A DNA stretch of 64,000 nucleotides, taken from Streptomyces tibetensis (lineage in GTDB: Bacteria > Actinomycetota > Actinomycetes > Streptomycetales > Streptomycetaceae). The first letter of the stretch is position 1, and every line of letters starts with the position of its first letter. The notes beneath the pieces are model-generated. The model was not told the origin of the DNA. It worked only from the letters and a program-made list of their open reading frames with translations, and made no database searches. This document shows positions 9,199-19,098 of this stretch, piece after piece. The translations under genes were made by a program, and so were the position numbers. The stretch spans positions 1 through 64,000 of the forward strand of contig NZ_SZVW01000004.1 in the NCBI RefSeq assembly GCF_007655005.1, read 5' to 3'.

Positions 9199-12100
9199 TC
9201 ACGGCACCCGGTCGGGGGCATGCGTGCGGCACGCCTCCTCCAGTTCGCGCAGCACGTCGTCCGCGGTGAGAACCGTGCCCCGGGCGCGCTCCGCCTCGCA
9301 CCGGGCGCTCCCCAGAGCCGCACGCGTGGCGGCTTCGGCCCGTTCCGCCGGGGCGCGCTCCGGAATGGAGCGCGGGCGGCCCGACCGCCAGTGGTCGCCG
9401 GCGCCGAGCAGCCGGGCCGCGCGCGCAAAGTCGCCGACATCGGCCAGCAGTTTCGCCGCGCCGTCCACGACCGTGGCCCGGACCACGTCCGAGCACCGCT
9501 TGTCCACGGCTTCGTGGAAGGCGGCGGTGACCTTGGCCAGAGCGGACCGCGGGCCGGACTCCTGCGCGCTGATCACGGCGTCGAGCAGGAGCAGCATCAC
9601 CATGAACTGGGGTGGCGGGGTGCCGGGGGCGGTGTTGGCGCGGGCCTCCTCGCACCACGCGCGCGCCCGTTCGGTGTGGCCGTCCTCGAGGGCCATCTGG
9701 GTGCGCATCAGCAGGACGTACGCCTTGGAGTCCCGCACTCCGTACCGCTCGGCGGCGGCGGTGGCCTCGTCCAGCGAGGACAGCGCGGACACCCGGTCGC
9801 CCGCACGGTAGGCGATCTCGGCGAGCCGGGCGATGAGGAACGGCGACTCGGCGTAGGCGCCCACCTCGTAGGCGAGCCTCAGCGCCTCCTCGTACTCCCC
9901 CTTGGCCTCCTCGAAACGGCTGCGCACCATGGCGGCCTCGCCCGCCGCGCTGCACACCTGGGCGCGCAGCCAGCGGTCGCCCGCGCGGCGGCTGAGGACC
10001 CGCAGTTCCGCGAGGTCGTCGTCGACGCCTTCCAGGGCGCCGGGTCCGTCGACGACCGTGTGCGCGCGGAACATCAGGGCGACGGAGATCTCCCAGTCAC
10101 CGCCGTACGCACGGCAGTTGTCGACGGCGGCGTCCAGGACGGTCCGGACCTCGCTCGGGTCGCCCAGGAAGGAGGAGAGGATCGGGCAGACCAGTCCCGG
10201 GATACGGGCCGCGTGCGGGCCGCCTTCCCGGTAGTGGTCCCACACCCGCTCGATGTAGGGCAGCCGCTCGGCGGCGAACGTCTTCATGGGCGCGACCTCG
10301 GTCATGAAGAACAGATGCAGCAGGCGCACGTCCATCCGCAGGGCGTGCAGCGGATGCCCCGCCTCCCCGTCCGGCGCGGCGAGGAAGTGGTCGAGATGGC
10401 CGGCCTCCGGCTCGGCGCCGGGCGGTATACGGCCCGCGGTGTCCAGGGCCACACCGAGGCGCAGGGTCCGCTCGAGCCACTCCATGCCCTCGTGCCGGTA
10501 GTTGCGCAGCCACCAGAACCAGCCCATGGCCAGGGCGAGAGCGGCGGCCTCCGCCTCTTCCCCGGCGGCGAGGGCCCGGTCGAGGGCCGCGCGGATGTTG
10601 TCCAGCTCGCTCTCCAGGCGGGAGATCCAAGGCAGTTGGCCGGCGGAGCGCAGCTGCGGATCGGCCCGCTCGGCGAGCGCACGCGCCCAGGCGCGGTGCC
10701 GGAGTTCGGCGGTGGTGCGCAGCCGCGGGGTGTCGGCGGCGCGCTCGACGGCGTACTCGTGGATGGTCTCCAGCATTCGGTACCGCATGCCGGAGGAGCC
10801 GTCGTCCGGGCCGGGGGCCGCCACGACGAGGGACTTGTCGACGAGGGCCCCGATCAGCTCGGCGGCGGGGCCGGAGCACACGGCCTCGGCTGCCGTGAGG
10901 TCCCAGCCGCCCGCGAACACGGACACCTCGCGCAGCATCGTCCGCTCGGCGTCGTCGAGGAGGTCCCACGACCAGTCGACGACGGCGCGCAGGGTCTGCT
11001 GGCGGGGCAGGGCCGTACGACTCCCGGAGGTGAGGAGGCGGAAGCGGTCGTCGAGGCGGTCGGCGATCTGCCGGGGTGTGAGCAGCCGGAGCCGCGCCGC
11101 CGCCAGTTCGATGGCGAGCGGCAGCCCGTCCAGCCGCCGGCAGATCTCCGCCACCGCCTGCTCGTCGCGGAGCACGGCCTGCGCGTCGGGACGGACGGCG
11201 GTGGCTCGCTCCGCGAACAGCCGGCGGGCGTGGTCGGGGCGCAGGGGCTCGACCGGGCGGACCGACTCGCCCGGGACACCCAGGGGTTCGCGGCTGGTGG
11301 CCAGGATCGTGAGCCCTGGGCAGCGGGTCAGCAGGGTCTCCGCGAGGTGGGCGGCGGCGCCGATGACATGTTCGCAGTTGTCAAGGATCAGAAGGAGGCT
11401 GCGCGGCGCGCAGAACTCCACGAGCAGCTCGACCGGGTCGTCCTGCACGGCCGTGAGCTCGCTGGTCATGAGCACGGTCTCGCGCAGACCGAGCGCGCTG
11501 ACCACTGCTCCCGGCACCGCCTCGGGCCGGTCGAGCGGGGCGAGCTCGGCCAGCCATGCCTGCGGGAGCCCGGCGGCGGCTTCCTCGGCGAGGCGGGTCT
11601 TGCCAGAGCCGCCCGGTCCGGTGAGGGTGACGAGTCGGGCCCTGTGCATGTCGGAACGGATGGCGTCGATCTCGGGTTCCCGGCCGACGAAAGAGGTCAG
11701 ACGCGGGCGGATGGCCCCCGGCCGGGTGCGCTCGCGCTCCGGCGGCGCGGGCGGGCGCTTGTCGTCCTTCGTGGCGGAGTCGAGCAGTTCGGCGTGGAGG
11801 GCCCGCAGCCGGGGCCCGGGGTCGGTGCCGAGGCCTTCGGCCAGGGCGCGGCGGGCGGTCTCGTACGCGGCGAGGGCGTCGGCCTCCCGTCCGGTGTCGC
11901 GCAGGGCCCGGATGAGGAGGGCGTGCAGCGGCTCGTCGTAGGGGTGTACGGCGGTCAGTTCGCGCAGTTCGGGTACGACGTCCGGCCCGCGTCCCAGCCG
12001 TAGCCGGGCCTCCGCTCTGGCCCGGGTCGCCTCCAGGCGGCTGGCCTCCGGGCGGGTGGCAGCGGAGCGGTCGGGGAGGTCGGCGAGGGCCGGGCCGTGC

Positions 12101-12489
12101 CAGAGGGCGAGGGCGGCGTCGAGGTGCCGTTCCGCGAGGGCGGGGTCGTCGTCGGTCAGGGCGTCGATGCCCTGCTGGACGAGCCGTTCGAAGACGAAGA
12201 GGTCGATGTCGTCCTTGCCGGCCGCGAGTCGGTAGCCGCCCGTCTCGGAGGTGACGGCGCCCTTGCCGAGAACCCTGCGGAGACGGCCGACGAGGGCCTG
12301 GAGGGCGGCGGGGGCGTCCTGGGGCGGGTCCTCAGCCCAGACCTCGTCGATCAGCGCCCGGGGAGTGACGACGCGGGAGGGGCGCAGGGCGAGGGCGGTG
12401 AGCAGGGCGCGGAGGCGGGGGCCGCCGATGGGTACGGCCGAGCCGTGCTCGTCCTCTGCCGTGGTGACGCCCAGGATTCTGTACCGCAC
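9199..12489 (-). CDS. AfsR/SARP-type regulator with NB-ARC and TPR domains
   Basis: A 1096-residue regulator. It has a winged-helix DNA-binding domain at about 1-95 (PRLRALLTALALRPSRVVTP), a bacterial transcriptional activation domain at about 95-245, an AAA/NB-ARC ATPase at about 265-560 with P-loop TLTGPGGSGKTRLAEE and Walker B LLLILDNCEH, then a long helical TPR-like region. This is the large AfsR architecture that activates secondary-metabolism genes. GTG 12489 starts the SARP domain; it lacks a strong ribosome site, and sequence upstream is low-complexity. The target is unknown. Its stop region is echoed downstream as a 15-bp repeat. Confidence 0.88.
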   Translation of the reverse strand: MRYRILGVTTAEDEHGSAVPIGGPRLRALLTALALRPSRVVTPRALIDEVWAEDPPQDAPAALQALVGRLRRVLGKGAVTSETGGYRLAAGKDDIDLFVFERLVQQGIDALTDDDPALAERHLDAALALWHGPALADLPDRSAATRPEASRLEATRARAEARLRLGRGPDVVPELRELTAVHPYDEPLHALLIRALRDTGREADALAAYETARRALAEGLGTDPGPRLRALHAELLDSATKDDKRPPAPPERERTRPGAIRPRLTSFVGREPEIDAIRSDMHRARLVTLTGPGGSGKTRLAEEAAAGLPQAWLAELAPLDRPEAVPGAVVSALGLRETVLMTSELTAVQDDPVELLVEFCAPRSLLLILDNCEHVIGAAAHLAETLLTRCPGLTILATSREPLGVPGESVRPVEPLRPDHARRLFAERATAVRPDAQAVLRDEQAVAEICRRLDGLPLAIELAAARLRLLTPRQIADRLDDRFRLLTSGSRTALPRQQTLRAVVDWSWDLLDDAERTMLREVSVFAGGWDLTAAEAVCSGPAAELIGALVDKSLVVAAPGPDDGSSGMRYRMLETIHEYAVERAADTPRLRTTAELRHRAWARALAERADPQLRSAGQLPWISRLESELDNIRAALDRALAAGEEAEAAALALAMGWFWWLRNYRHEGMEWLERTLRLGVALDTAGRIPPGAEPEAGHLDHFLAAPDGEAGHPLHALRMDVRLLHLFFMTEVAPMKTFAAERLPYIERVWDHYREGGPHAARIPGLVCPILSSFLGDPSEVRTVLDAAVDNCRAYGGDWEISVALMFRAHTVVDGPGALEGVDDDLAELRVLSRRAGDRWLRAQVCSAAGEAAMVRSRFEEAKGEYEEALRLAYEVGAYAESPFLIARLAEIAYRAGDRVSALSSLDEATAAAERYGVRDSKAYVLLMRTQMALEDGHTERARAWCEEARANTAPGTPPPQFMVMLLLLDAVISAQESGPRSALAKVTAAFHEAVDKRCSDVVRATVVDGAAKLLADVGDFARAARLLGAGDHWRSGRPRSIPERAPAERAEAATRAALGSARCEAERARGTVLTADDVLRELEEACRTHAPDRVP

Positions 12490-12554
12490 GGGGTCATTGT
12501 CGCCGGGGTGGTGGTGAGGGGCGGAAGGTTTTCGGTGCGGGGCGTTGCTCGGGG

Positions 12555-12642
12555 GTGTGCGCGCGGGTCCACGCACCAGCGCTACACCCGCCGCGGGTGT
12601 GTGCGCAGGTCCACGCACCAGCGCTACACCCGCCGCCCTCCA
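12555..12642. repeat. Two 44-bp tandem copies across a gene end
   Basis: Units begin with GTGTGCGC at 12555 and 12599. The second unit contains the stop codon (12624-12626) of the minus-strand asparagine-synthase-like gene, so the first unit is an extra copy of that gene end placed in the gap before the SARP gene. Confidence 0.9.
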
Positions 12643-14741
12643 CCGGCCCCCGCCCCCAACGCCCCCCGCTGTGGTGCGATCCCCGCCGGGACGGCCCGCT
12701 GCCGCGCCGGTGTGCCCGTCCAGCAGGTGCCGCGGCGGGCCAGGAGGCGGCGCAGCCACAGCTCCAGGGAGACCAGGTCCGCGAGGCCGTCCAGGGGCAG
12801 GGGTTCGCCCGCCGCCGCGCCGCGCAACGCCTTGCGGACCACACGGGCCTCGACCAGGCCCGCCTCCGCCAGCAGCGGGGTGTCGAACAGGGCGACCAGG
12901 GAGTCCGCCGCCACGCGCAGCCCCGTGCGCTCCGCGGCCGCAGCCGTCGCCTGGGTCGGAGCGCCCCAGCCGGGCGGCAGTTCGCGGACCCCGGCCCCTT
13001 CCAGCACCGTACGCAGGATCGCCGCCCGCGACCCCGGCCGCACCCGCAGCGCCTCGGGCAGGGCCCGGGCCGCGCGGACGACCTGGTTGTCGAGGAACGG
13101 CGCGTGCAGCCGCTGGAAGCGGACCTCCGCCGCCTGTTCCAGCACCCGCAGGTCCGCCGCATGGCGTCCCAGCGCCGCACGCGCGCGGAAGTCTCCCGGC
13201 CGCTGTCCCGGCCCGACCAGCTCCGACCGGTGGGTGGACGCCTGAAGGCGAACCGATACTTCAGCGAGCGCCTCACCGGTCAGCCAGCGCGCCGCCGGCC
13301 CGGGTCTTCCCCAGGTCAGCGCGGCGAGCGACGCGTCCAGCGCACCGCCGGGCGCGTCGAGGCCGTCGTCGGAGCGGGGATCGAGCAGCCGCTCGGCGAG
13401 GGCCTCGAGCCCCGACCGGTACGGCGTACGGGACAACCGCCGCGCCGCCGCGTACACGCGCGCGGGCACCAGCACCGACCCGTCGGCCTTGGCGAGGGCG
13501 GCGACGGGCCGTACGAGATGCCGCCGCCGGCGGTCCATCAGCAGGTCGGCGAGGCGGGCGGGATGGGCGTCCAGGACCTGGCGCGCGCCGTAGCCCGTGA
13601 AGTGGTCCGCGCTGCCGGCCGCCAGCCGGGCCCGATGGCGCGCCGCCGACACCAGGCACGGACCGGGTTCGTCCGTCAGGGGCCCGTCCAGGTCGGCGTA
13701 AGGGAGGGCCTCCTCGCCGCCCGCCACGACGACGTGGTGCAGCCGCGGGTTCGCGGCCAGCGCGCCCGCCCGCTCCAGTTCCGCCTCCCGGCCGCCGACG
13801 GCGAGGTCGTTGAACGTGACGGCCACCAGCCGCTCCCCCGCCCCCGTGCGGTGCCCCAGCACCGTGCCGGGCATCCCGGGCAGGCCCGCGGCCAGCAGCG
13901 CCAGTGCCCCGGAGGCGGGCCCGCCGGACAGGTCCGCGCCGATTCCCGGCACCGGCATCCCGCGCGCGGCCCGCCGCTCGGCGGGCCCCATGCCGGGCAC
14001 CGGACCGGGGTCGATGTCGGCGCCGGGGACGTGCCGCGGCGCGGACAGCCGCGTCCGCACGGCCTCCACGAGCGCCTCGCGCACCGCGTCGACCGCGCTG
14101 TCGGGATCCGCCGGGGGCGCCGCCACGGCCAGCGAGGCGACCGGCTCGTACCCGGCGATCTCGCGCGCCCCGGCGCGCAGGATGAGGGCGTGCCCGGGCG
14201 GAATGCGCTTCACGCCGTCGTACGGCGTGGAGTCGTGCAGCGCGGCCGGCACGTCAGGAGCCGCCAGCAGCGCGGCGAGATGCCCGAAGTCGAGGTTGGC
14301 CTCGATGAGGTCGGCCAGCGGCAGCGCGGCGGTCGCGTACGCCGTACCGCCGGCCCAGGGCGTGTGGAACACCGGCCGCGCGCCCGCGAGATCACCGCAG
14401 ACGGTGATCCGCCTGCCGACCTGGACGATCGCGGTGTAGCTGCCGGGCCAGGCGGTCAGGTGCCGAAGTGCGCCGCCGCGCGCGGCGAACAGCGCGACGC
14501 GCAGCTGCTCGTCGGTGGCGCCGCAGATGCCGAGGACGGCGATCCTGGTCCGGTCGTCGGCCTTCACGACCCGCACCTCGTCGGGGCGCCAGTCGCCGAC
14601 CGCCCACAGCGGATCGGGGTCGCCCCACAGGAGTTGGGACCCCACCGGGTGCAGCGTCTCACCCTCGCTGCCGGTCGCCCCCGCCGAACCGGCAGCGACG
14701 GCTCCCGCGGCGGTGCTGCTCCATCCCACCAACCACCGCAT
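12624..14741 (-). CDS. Asparagine-synthase-like protein with altered ATP loop
   Basis: A 705-residue protein of the asparagine synthase superfamily. The N-terminal half resembles the amidotransferase-type lobe (PYDGVKRIPPGHALIL), and the C-terminal half the adenylating lobe (RRLLRP-like helices, FLDNQVVRAARALP). The pyrophosphatase loop reads DLSGGPASGALA where family enzymes have SGGxDS, so the Asp is missing. No N-terminal catalytic Cys is present. ATG 14741 is chosen for its GGAGG. Relatives include lasso-peptide cyclases, but no precursor or protease gene is adjacent, so a role as enzyme is uncertain. Confidence 0.75.
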   Translation of the reverse strand: MRWLVGWSSTAAGAVAAGSAGATGSEGETLHPVGSQLLWGDPDPLWAVGDWRPDEVRVVKADDRTRIAVLGICGATDEQLRVALFAARGGALRHLTAWPGSYTAIVQVGRRITVCGDLAGARPVFHTPWAGGTAYATAALPLADLIEANLDFGHLAALLAAPDVPAALHDSTPYDGVKRIPPGHALILRAGAREIAGYEPVASLAVAAPPADPDSAVDAVREALVEAVRTRLSAPRHVPGADIDPGPVPGMGPAERRAARGMPVPGIGADLSGGPASGALALLAAGLPGMPGTVLGHRTGAGERLVAVTFNDLAVGGREAELERAGALAANPRLHHVVVAGGEEALPYADLDGPLTDEPGPCLVSAARHRARLAAGSADHFTGYGARQVLDAHPARLADLLMDRRRRHLVRPVAALAKADGSVLVPARVYAAARRLSRTPYRSGLEALAERLLDPRSDDGLDAPGGALDASLAALTWGRPGPAARWLTGEALAEVSVRLQASTHRSELVGPGQRPGDFRARAALGRHAADLRVLEQAAEVRFQRLHAPFLDNQVVRAARALPEALRVRPGSRAAILRTVLEGAGVRELPPGWGAPTQATAAAAERTGLRVAADSLVALFDTPLLAEAGLVEARVVRKALRGAAAGEPLPLDGLADLVSLELWLRRLLARRGTCWTGTPARQRAVPAGIAPQRGALGAGAGGGRRV

Positions 14742-15634
14742 CGCCGCCTCCACAGGCTGTGGACAACCAGTGCACCGTACGAACCGGTTCACCATGCTGC
14801 CATGAAGGAGGCGTTCCAGAGGGTGCCGACGCCGCTTGCGCTCCGCCGAATGCGCCCCGGCGGAGCCACCCGCACGGTCGCGAACACCCCGAACACCCGC
14901 ACGCGACAAGAAGATCCGGGCGGAAAGCCGGACGAACCGACGGCTGCCCGCACGGAAGACGAAACGGAAGACGAAACGGGAGACGGGACGAAAGGCCGGA
15001 CGGAGATCACGACGTACCAGACGCCGAAGGAAGACACTCGAGGCGCCGGAAGGAGCGGAGCAGAACGAAGAAGCGGCGAAGAATCAAGGCACGCCAGCGA
15101 CATGTCTGCAGTCATACTGCGACGCGAATGCGCCCCCGGAACGCGCCCTAATCACGCCCGACGCGCCCTCAACTGCCATGGTCGGAGCCCTGATTGCCCG
15201 CGACCGGCGGGGGCGATTTTCGGCCAAATCGGAGTCACGCGAGCAGCCTCGAACACTCTCCGTACAGGCGTGGCACCCTGTCATCCGGTCGCGCAGTCCG
15301 GGAGACGGAGCACGCCTCCCGGACCGTTCCGCCGCCCGCGGGGATGTAGGCGGCGGTGTCCCCCAGCCCACTGGATCCAGTACAGCGGGCCGACCCACGC
15401 AATGACCATGGAACCGCTCCCGCGATGGCCGGAGAAGAGCGCACGGGCAGGCGCACGGCCACACAGCGGGAGCACGTCGCAACAGCCCGTATCTGAACCG
15501 CACTTCAGTACGGACCACAATCCCGCCAACCGGAACAATGCCCCTTAACGCTTGGGATGCGGCGAACTACGCTGGGTTTACGAATGCCGCGTGGTTATGC
15601 CAGTGCGGCAGCCGTCTGTGTCGAGGGGTGGCTC
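14742..15634. other. Large intergenic region between divergent genes
   Basis: About 890 bases without a convincing gene. Open frames on both strands are Lys/Arg- or Ser/Val-rich with atypical codon use and no ribosome site. It includes short degenerate GAAGACGAAACG repeats near 14956-14990. It must hold the promoters of the divergent asparagine-synthase-like and NsdA-like genes; the length suggests complex regulation of the latter. Confidence 0.5.
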
Positions 15635-17059
15635 ATGTCCAGGGAGCAACGCGGGCCGAACGAAAAACTCGGCGCCGTTCTCGCCCTCGCGGGAATCTCC
15701 AACGCGGGCCTCGCGCGGCGCGTCAACGACCTCGGCGCCCAGCGCGGTCTGACGCTTCGCTATGACAAGACGTCGGTGGCGCGCTGGGTGTCGAAGGGCA
15801 TGGTGCCGCAGGGTGCCGCCCCGCACCTCATCGCCGCCGCCATCGGCCAGAAACTCGGCCGCCCGGTGCCGCTGCACGAGATCGGCCTGGCGGACGCGGA
15901 CCCCGCGCCCGAGGTCGGCCTCGCCTTCCCGCGCGACGTCGGCCAGGCGGTGCGATCCGCGACCGACCTGTACCGCCTCGACCTCGCCGGCCGCCGGGCC
16001 GGCTCCGGCGGCATCTGGCAGTCGCTGGCGGGATCGTTCGCGGTGAGCGCATACGCAACGCCCGCCTCACGATGGCTGATAACCCCGGCCGACAGTTCGG
16101 TCGCGCGTGACGTGGGCCCCGGCGAGGGCTCCGGTGCACCGCTCAAAGTCGGCCACAGCGATGTGCAGAAGCTGCGGGAGGCCGCCGAGGACGCGCGGCG
16201 CTGGGACTCCAAGTACGGCGGCGGCGACTGGCGTTCGTCGATGGTCCCCGAATGCTTAAGGGTGGAGGCGGCCCCCCTACTGCTCGGCTCGTACTCCGAC
16301 GAGGTCGGCCGGGCCCTCTTCGGCGCTTCCGCCGAACTCACCCGCCTGGCGGGCTGGATGGCCTTCGACACGGGCCAGCAGGAAGCGGCCCAGCGCTACT
16401 ACATCCAGGCCCTGCGCCTGGCCCGGGCGGCGGCGGACGTCCCCCTCGGGGGCTACGTGCTGGCCACCATGTCCCTCCAGGCCACCTACCGCGGCTTCGG
16501 CGACGAGGGCGTGGACCTCGCCCAGGCCGCCCTGGAACGCAACCGGGGTCTGGCGACGGCCCGCACCATGAGCTTCTTCCGCCTCGTCGAGGCTCGCGCG
16601 CACGCACGCGCGAACGACGCCCAGGCGGCCGGCGGCGCCCTGAAGGCGGCCGAGAGCTGGCTGGAGCGCGCCCGCCCCGGCGACAACGACCCGAGCTGGC
16701 TCGGCTTCTACTCCTACGACCGTTTCGCCGCCGACGCCGCCGAGTGCTACCGCGACCTCAAGGCGCCCCGCCAGGTCCGCCGCTTCACCGAACAGGCCCT
16801 GTCGCAGCCCACGGAGGAGTTCGTCCGCTCGCACGGTCTGCGCCTGGTCGTCTCCGCGGTCGCCGAACTGGAGTCGGGCAACCTCGACGCGGCGTGCGAG
16901 CAGGGAGTACGGGCGGTGGAGGTCGCCGGACGGATCTCCTCGGCCCGTACCACCGAGTACGTGAAGGACCTCCTGCACCGGCTGGAACCGTACGGCGACG
17001 AGCCACGGGTGGTGGAGCTCCGTGAGCGTGCACGACCGCTGCTGATGACTCCCGCCTGA
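15635..17059 (+). CDS. NsdA-like sporulation/antibiotic regulator, TTA codon
   Basis: A 474-residue protein related to the Streptomyces NsdA and sporulation-associated proteins. It has an XRE-like helix-turn-helix segment in the first 70 residues ([29 protein letters not shown]), then TPR-type helical repeats ([33 protein letters not shown]). NsdA itself is a negative regulator of sporulation and antibiotic production; transfer of that role is inference. ATG 15635 has GAGGGG 7 bases upstream. Codon 208 (16256-16258) is TTA, so translation should need the bldA leucine tRNA. Confidence 0.8.
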   Translation: MSREQRGPNEKLGAVLALAGISNAGLARRVNDLGAQRGLTLRYDKTSVARWVSKGMVPQGAAPHLIAAAIGQKLGRPVPLHEIGLADADPAPEVGLAFPRDVGQAVRSATDLYRLDLAGRRAGSGGIWQSLAGSFAVSAYATPASRWLITPADSSVARDVGPGEGSGAPLKVGHSDVQKLREAAEDARRWDSKYGGGDWRSSMVPECLRVEAAPLLLGSYSDEVGRALFGASAELTRLAGWMAFDTGQQEAAQRYYIQALRLARAAADVPLGGYVLATMSLQATYRGFGDEGVDLAQAALERNRGLATARTMSFFRLVEARAHARANDAQAAGGALKAAESWLERARPGDNDPSWLGFYSYDRFAADAAECYRDLKAPRQVRRFTEQALSQPTEEFVRSHGLRLVVSAVAELESGNLDAACEQGVRAVEVAGRISSARTTEYVKDLLHRLEPYGDEPRVVELRERARPLLMTPA

Positions 17060-17208
17060 GCGTGTGCCGGGTCGCTGTGATCGTGCGGCCGGGGGCCGGT
17101 CGTGGCTGATCGCGCAGTTCCCCGCGCCCTCGGAGAGCGACGGCCCTCCCGGCGTTTGAAGCCGCTGTCAGTGGCGCAGTGCACTATCGGTAGCGGGAGG
17201 TGGTGCAG

Positions 17209-18405
17209 GTGCGGATGGCGTACGACTGTGACGTGCTGGTGATCGGCGGCGGCATCGTCGGTCTGTCGACGGCGTACGCGATCACCCGCGCCGCACCGGG
17301 CACACGTGTCACCGTCCTGGAGAAGGAGCCGGGCCCGGCCCGCCACCAGACCGGTCGCAACAGCGGCGTCATCCACAGCGGCATCTACTACCGCCCCGGC
17401 TCCCTCAAGGCCCGCTACGCGGTGCGGGGCGCGGCGGAGATGGTCAAGTTCTGCGCCGAGTACGGCATCCCGCACGCGGTCACCGGCAAGCTGATCGTCG
17501 CCACCGACCGCTCGGAGCTGCCCCGCCTGCACGCGCTCGTGCAGCGCGGCCGGAACAACGGGATTCCGGTGCGGGAGCTGGGCGCGTCCCAGATCGAGGA
17601 GTACGAGCCCGAGGTGCGCGGGCTCGCCGCGATACACGTCGGGACGACCGGCATCTGCGACTTCGTCGCCGTCGCTCGCCAGCTGGCCCACGGCTCGGGC
17701 GCGGAGATCCGCTACGGCACCCGGGTCGTGCGCGTCGACCGGCGCCCCGAGCGGGGAGTCGCCGTGCTCACGGCCGCGGGGGACGTCGTGCGCGGGCGGG
17801 TCCTGGTGAACTGCGCGGGGCTGCGGTGCGACGAGATCGCCCGGCTCACCGGGGACGACCCGGACGTCCGGATCGTGCCGTTCCGGGGCGAGTACTACGA
17901 GCTGGCCCGGCCGGAGCTGGTGCGCGGCCTGGTCTACCCCGTGCCCGACCCCGCGTTCCCCTTCCTCGGGGTGCATCTCACACGGGGCATCGACGGGGGC
18001 GTCCATGTCGGGCCGAACGCGGTTCCGGCCCTGGCCCGCGAGGGATACGGCTGGGGCACGGTGAGCCTGCGCGAGCTGGGCTCGACCCTGACCTGGCCAG
18101 GCTCCTGGCAGATAGCCCGCCGCCACTGGCGGTACGGGGCGGGTGAGCTGCGCCGCTCCCTGTCCAAGAGGGCGTTCACACAGGCGGTGGGCAGGCTGCT
18201 GCCCGGGGTGTGTGAGGACGACCTGGTCCCGACGGCCGCGGGTGTGCGCGCACAGGCGGTCCTCCGCGACGGAACCCTGGTCGACGACTTCCTGATCCGC
18301 GAGGGCGCTCGCACGGTGCACGTCCTGAACGCACCGTCTCCTGCGGCCACCGCGTCCCTGCCGATCGGCCGGGAGGTGGCTCGCAGGGCACTGAGCGCAC
18401 TGTGA
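17209..18405 (+). CDS. lhgO: L-2-hydroxyglutarate oxidase
   Basis: A 398-residue FAD-dependent oxidase of the DAO/LhgO family, oxidising L-2-hydroxyglutarate to 2-oxoglutarate and passing electrons to the membrane chain. The N-terminal dinucleotide motif is LVIGGGIVGLSTAYAI. The family signature HQTGRNSGVIHSGIYY is present, and the C-terminal VRAQAVLRDGTLVDDF fits. Three in-frame starts compete (GTG 17200, GTG 17209, ATG 17215); I prefer 17209 because GGGAGG ends 8 bases before it. It stands alone between the NsdA-like gene and the 52-bp array. Confidence 0.85.
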   Translation: MRMAYDCDVLVIGGGIVGLSTAYAITRAAPGTRVTVLEKEPGPARHQTGRNSGVIHSGIYYRPGSLKARYAVRGAAEMVKFCAEYGIPHAVTGKLIVATDRSELPRLHALVQRGRNNGIPVRELGASQIEEYEPEVRGLAAIHVGTTGICDFVAVARQLAHGSGAEIRYGTRVVRVDRRPERGVAVLTAAGDVVRGRVLVNCAGLRCDEIARLTGDDPDVRIVPFRGEYYELARPELVRGLVYPVPDPAFPFLGVHLTRGIDGGVHVGPNAVPALAREGYGWGTVSLRELGSTLTWPGSWQIARRHWRYGAGELRRSLSKRAFTQAVGRLLPGVCEDDLVPTAAGVRAQAVLRDGTLVDDFLIREGARTVHVLNAPSPAATASLPIGREVARRALSAL

Positions 18406-18437
18406 GACCTGCGAGGCTCGGCGTTCCTGCCGGCGCC

Positions 18438-18790
18438 GAGTGGGTCCGCAACCCGGCGGCACGGGGCACCCGGCGTTGCTGCTGAGGCCGGGTGGGTCCG
18501 ACCCGGCGGATCGCGACACCCGGCGTTGCTGCCGCAGGCCGAGTGGGTCCGCAACCCCGCGGATCGGGACACCCGGCATTGCTGCCGAGGCCGAGTGGGT
18601 CCGCAACCCCGCGGATCGGGACACCCGGCATTGCTGCCGAGGCCGAGTGGATCCGCAACCCCGCGGATCGGGACACCCGGCATTGCTGCCGAGGCCGAGT
18701 GGGTCCGCAACCCCGCGGATCGGGACCCCCGGCGTTGCTGCCGAGGCCGAGTGGGTCCGCAACCCGGCGGCAGGACTGCCCGCAGCCAGG
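18438..18790. repeat. Seven-copy 52-bp minisatellite with two hairpins per unit
   Basis: Units start at 18438, 18489, 18541, 18593, 18645, 18697 and 18749 (the last partial), with a 52-bp period except one 51. Each unit carries two small stems: TCCGC, six bases, GCGGA; and CGGC, six bases, GCCG. Base changes between units mostly keep these stems. As 52 is not a multiple of three, no frame encodes a simple repeat. It lies between co-directional lhgO and trmB. Confidence 0.93.
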
Positions 18791-19098
18791 GCGGCCGGCG
18801 TGGCCCGCAGCCGCGCGAGACGACGCCCGAACGGCGCGCCTGCGGCGCGAGCCACGACGCTCCCGCGGCCGCCGTCGTACGGAAGGGGACGTGTCGGGGG
18901 GTGTCCGCCCGCAGCGGTTGGCGCGTCGACGCCAGTCAGTCGGTAAAAGGGTCCATCGCGCCGTTCCGAGGACGGACACCCCCCGGCGCGGCCCCGACCC
19001 ACCACCGGCCGACGCGCCACCACCGGCCGACGCGCCACCGGCCCCGACCCACCACCGGCGCCGACGCGCCACACCGCAGCCGTAAAATCAGAGGCACT

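Noticed and set aside
9014..9955. 313-residue minus-strand frame ending in a long Ser-Arg repeat
   Set aside because: The Ser-Arg tail is only the GGCTTC microsatellite read in one frame, and the rest is antisense/out of frame to the SARP gene, which has clear domains.
14836..15405. 189-residue Lys/Arg-rich plus-strand frame
   Set aside because: No ribosome site, codon use unlike neighbours, and no recognisable domain. It lies in a divergent promoter region.
18438..18790. Possible CRISPR array
   Set aside because: Units abut directly, with no unique spacers and no cas genes nearby. It is a minisatellite.
18526..19098. Upstream extension of TrmB through the 52-bp array
   Set aside because: The frame is open only because the array lacks stops; residues are Arg/Pro-rich and change frame every unit. 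GTG 19099 with its ribosome site gives a normal TrmB.
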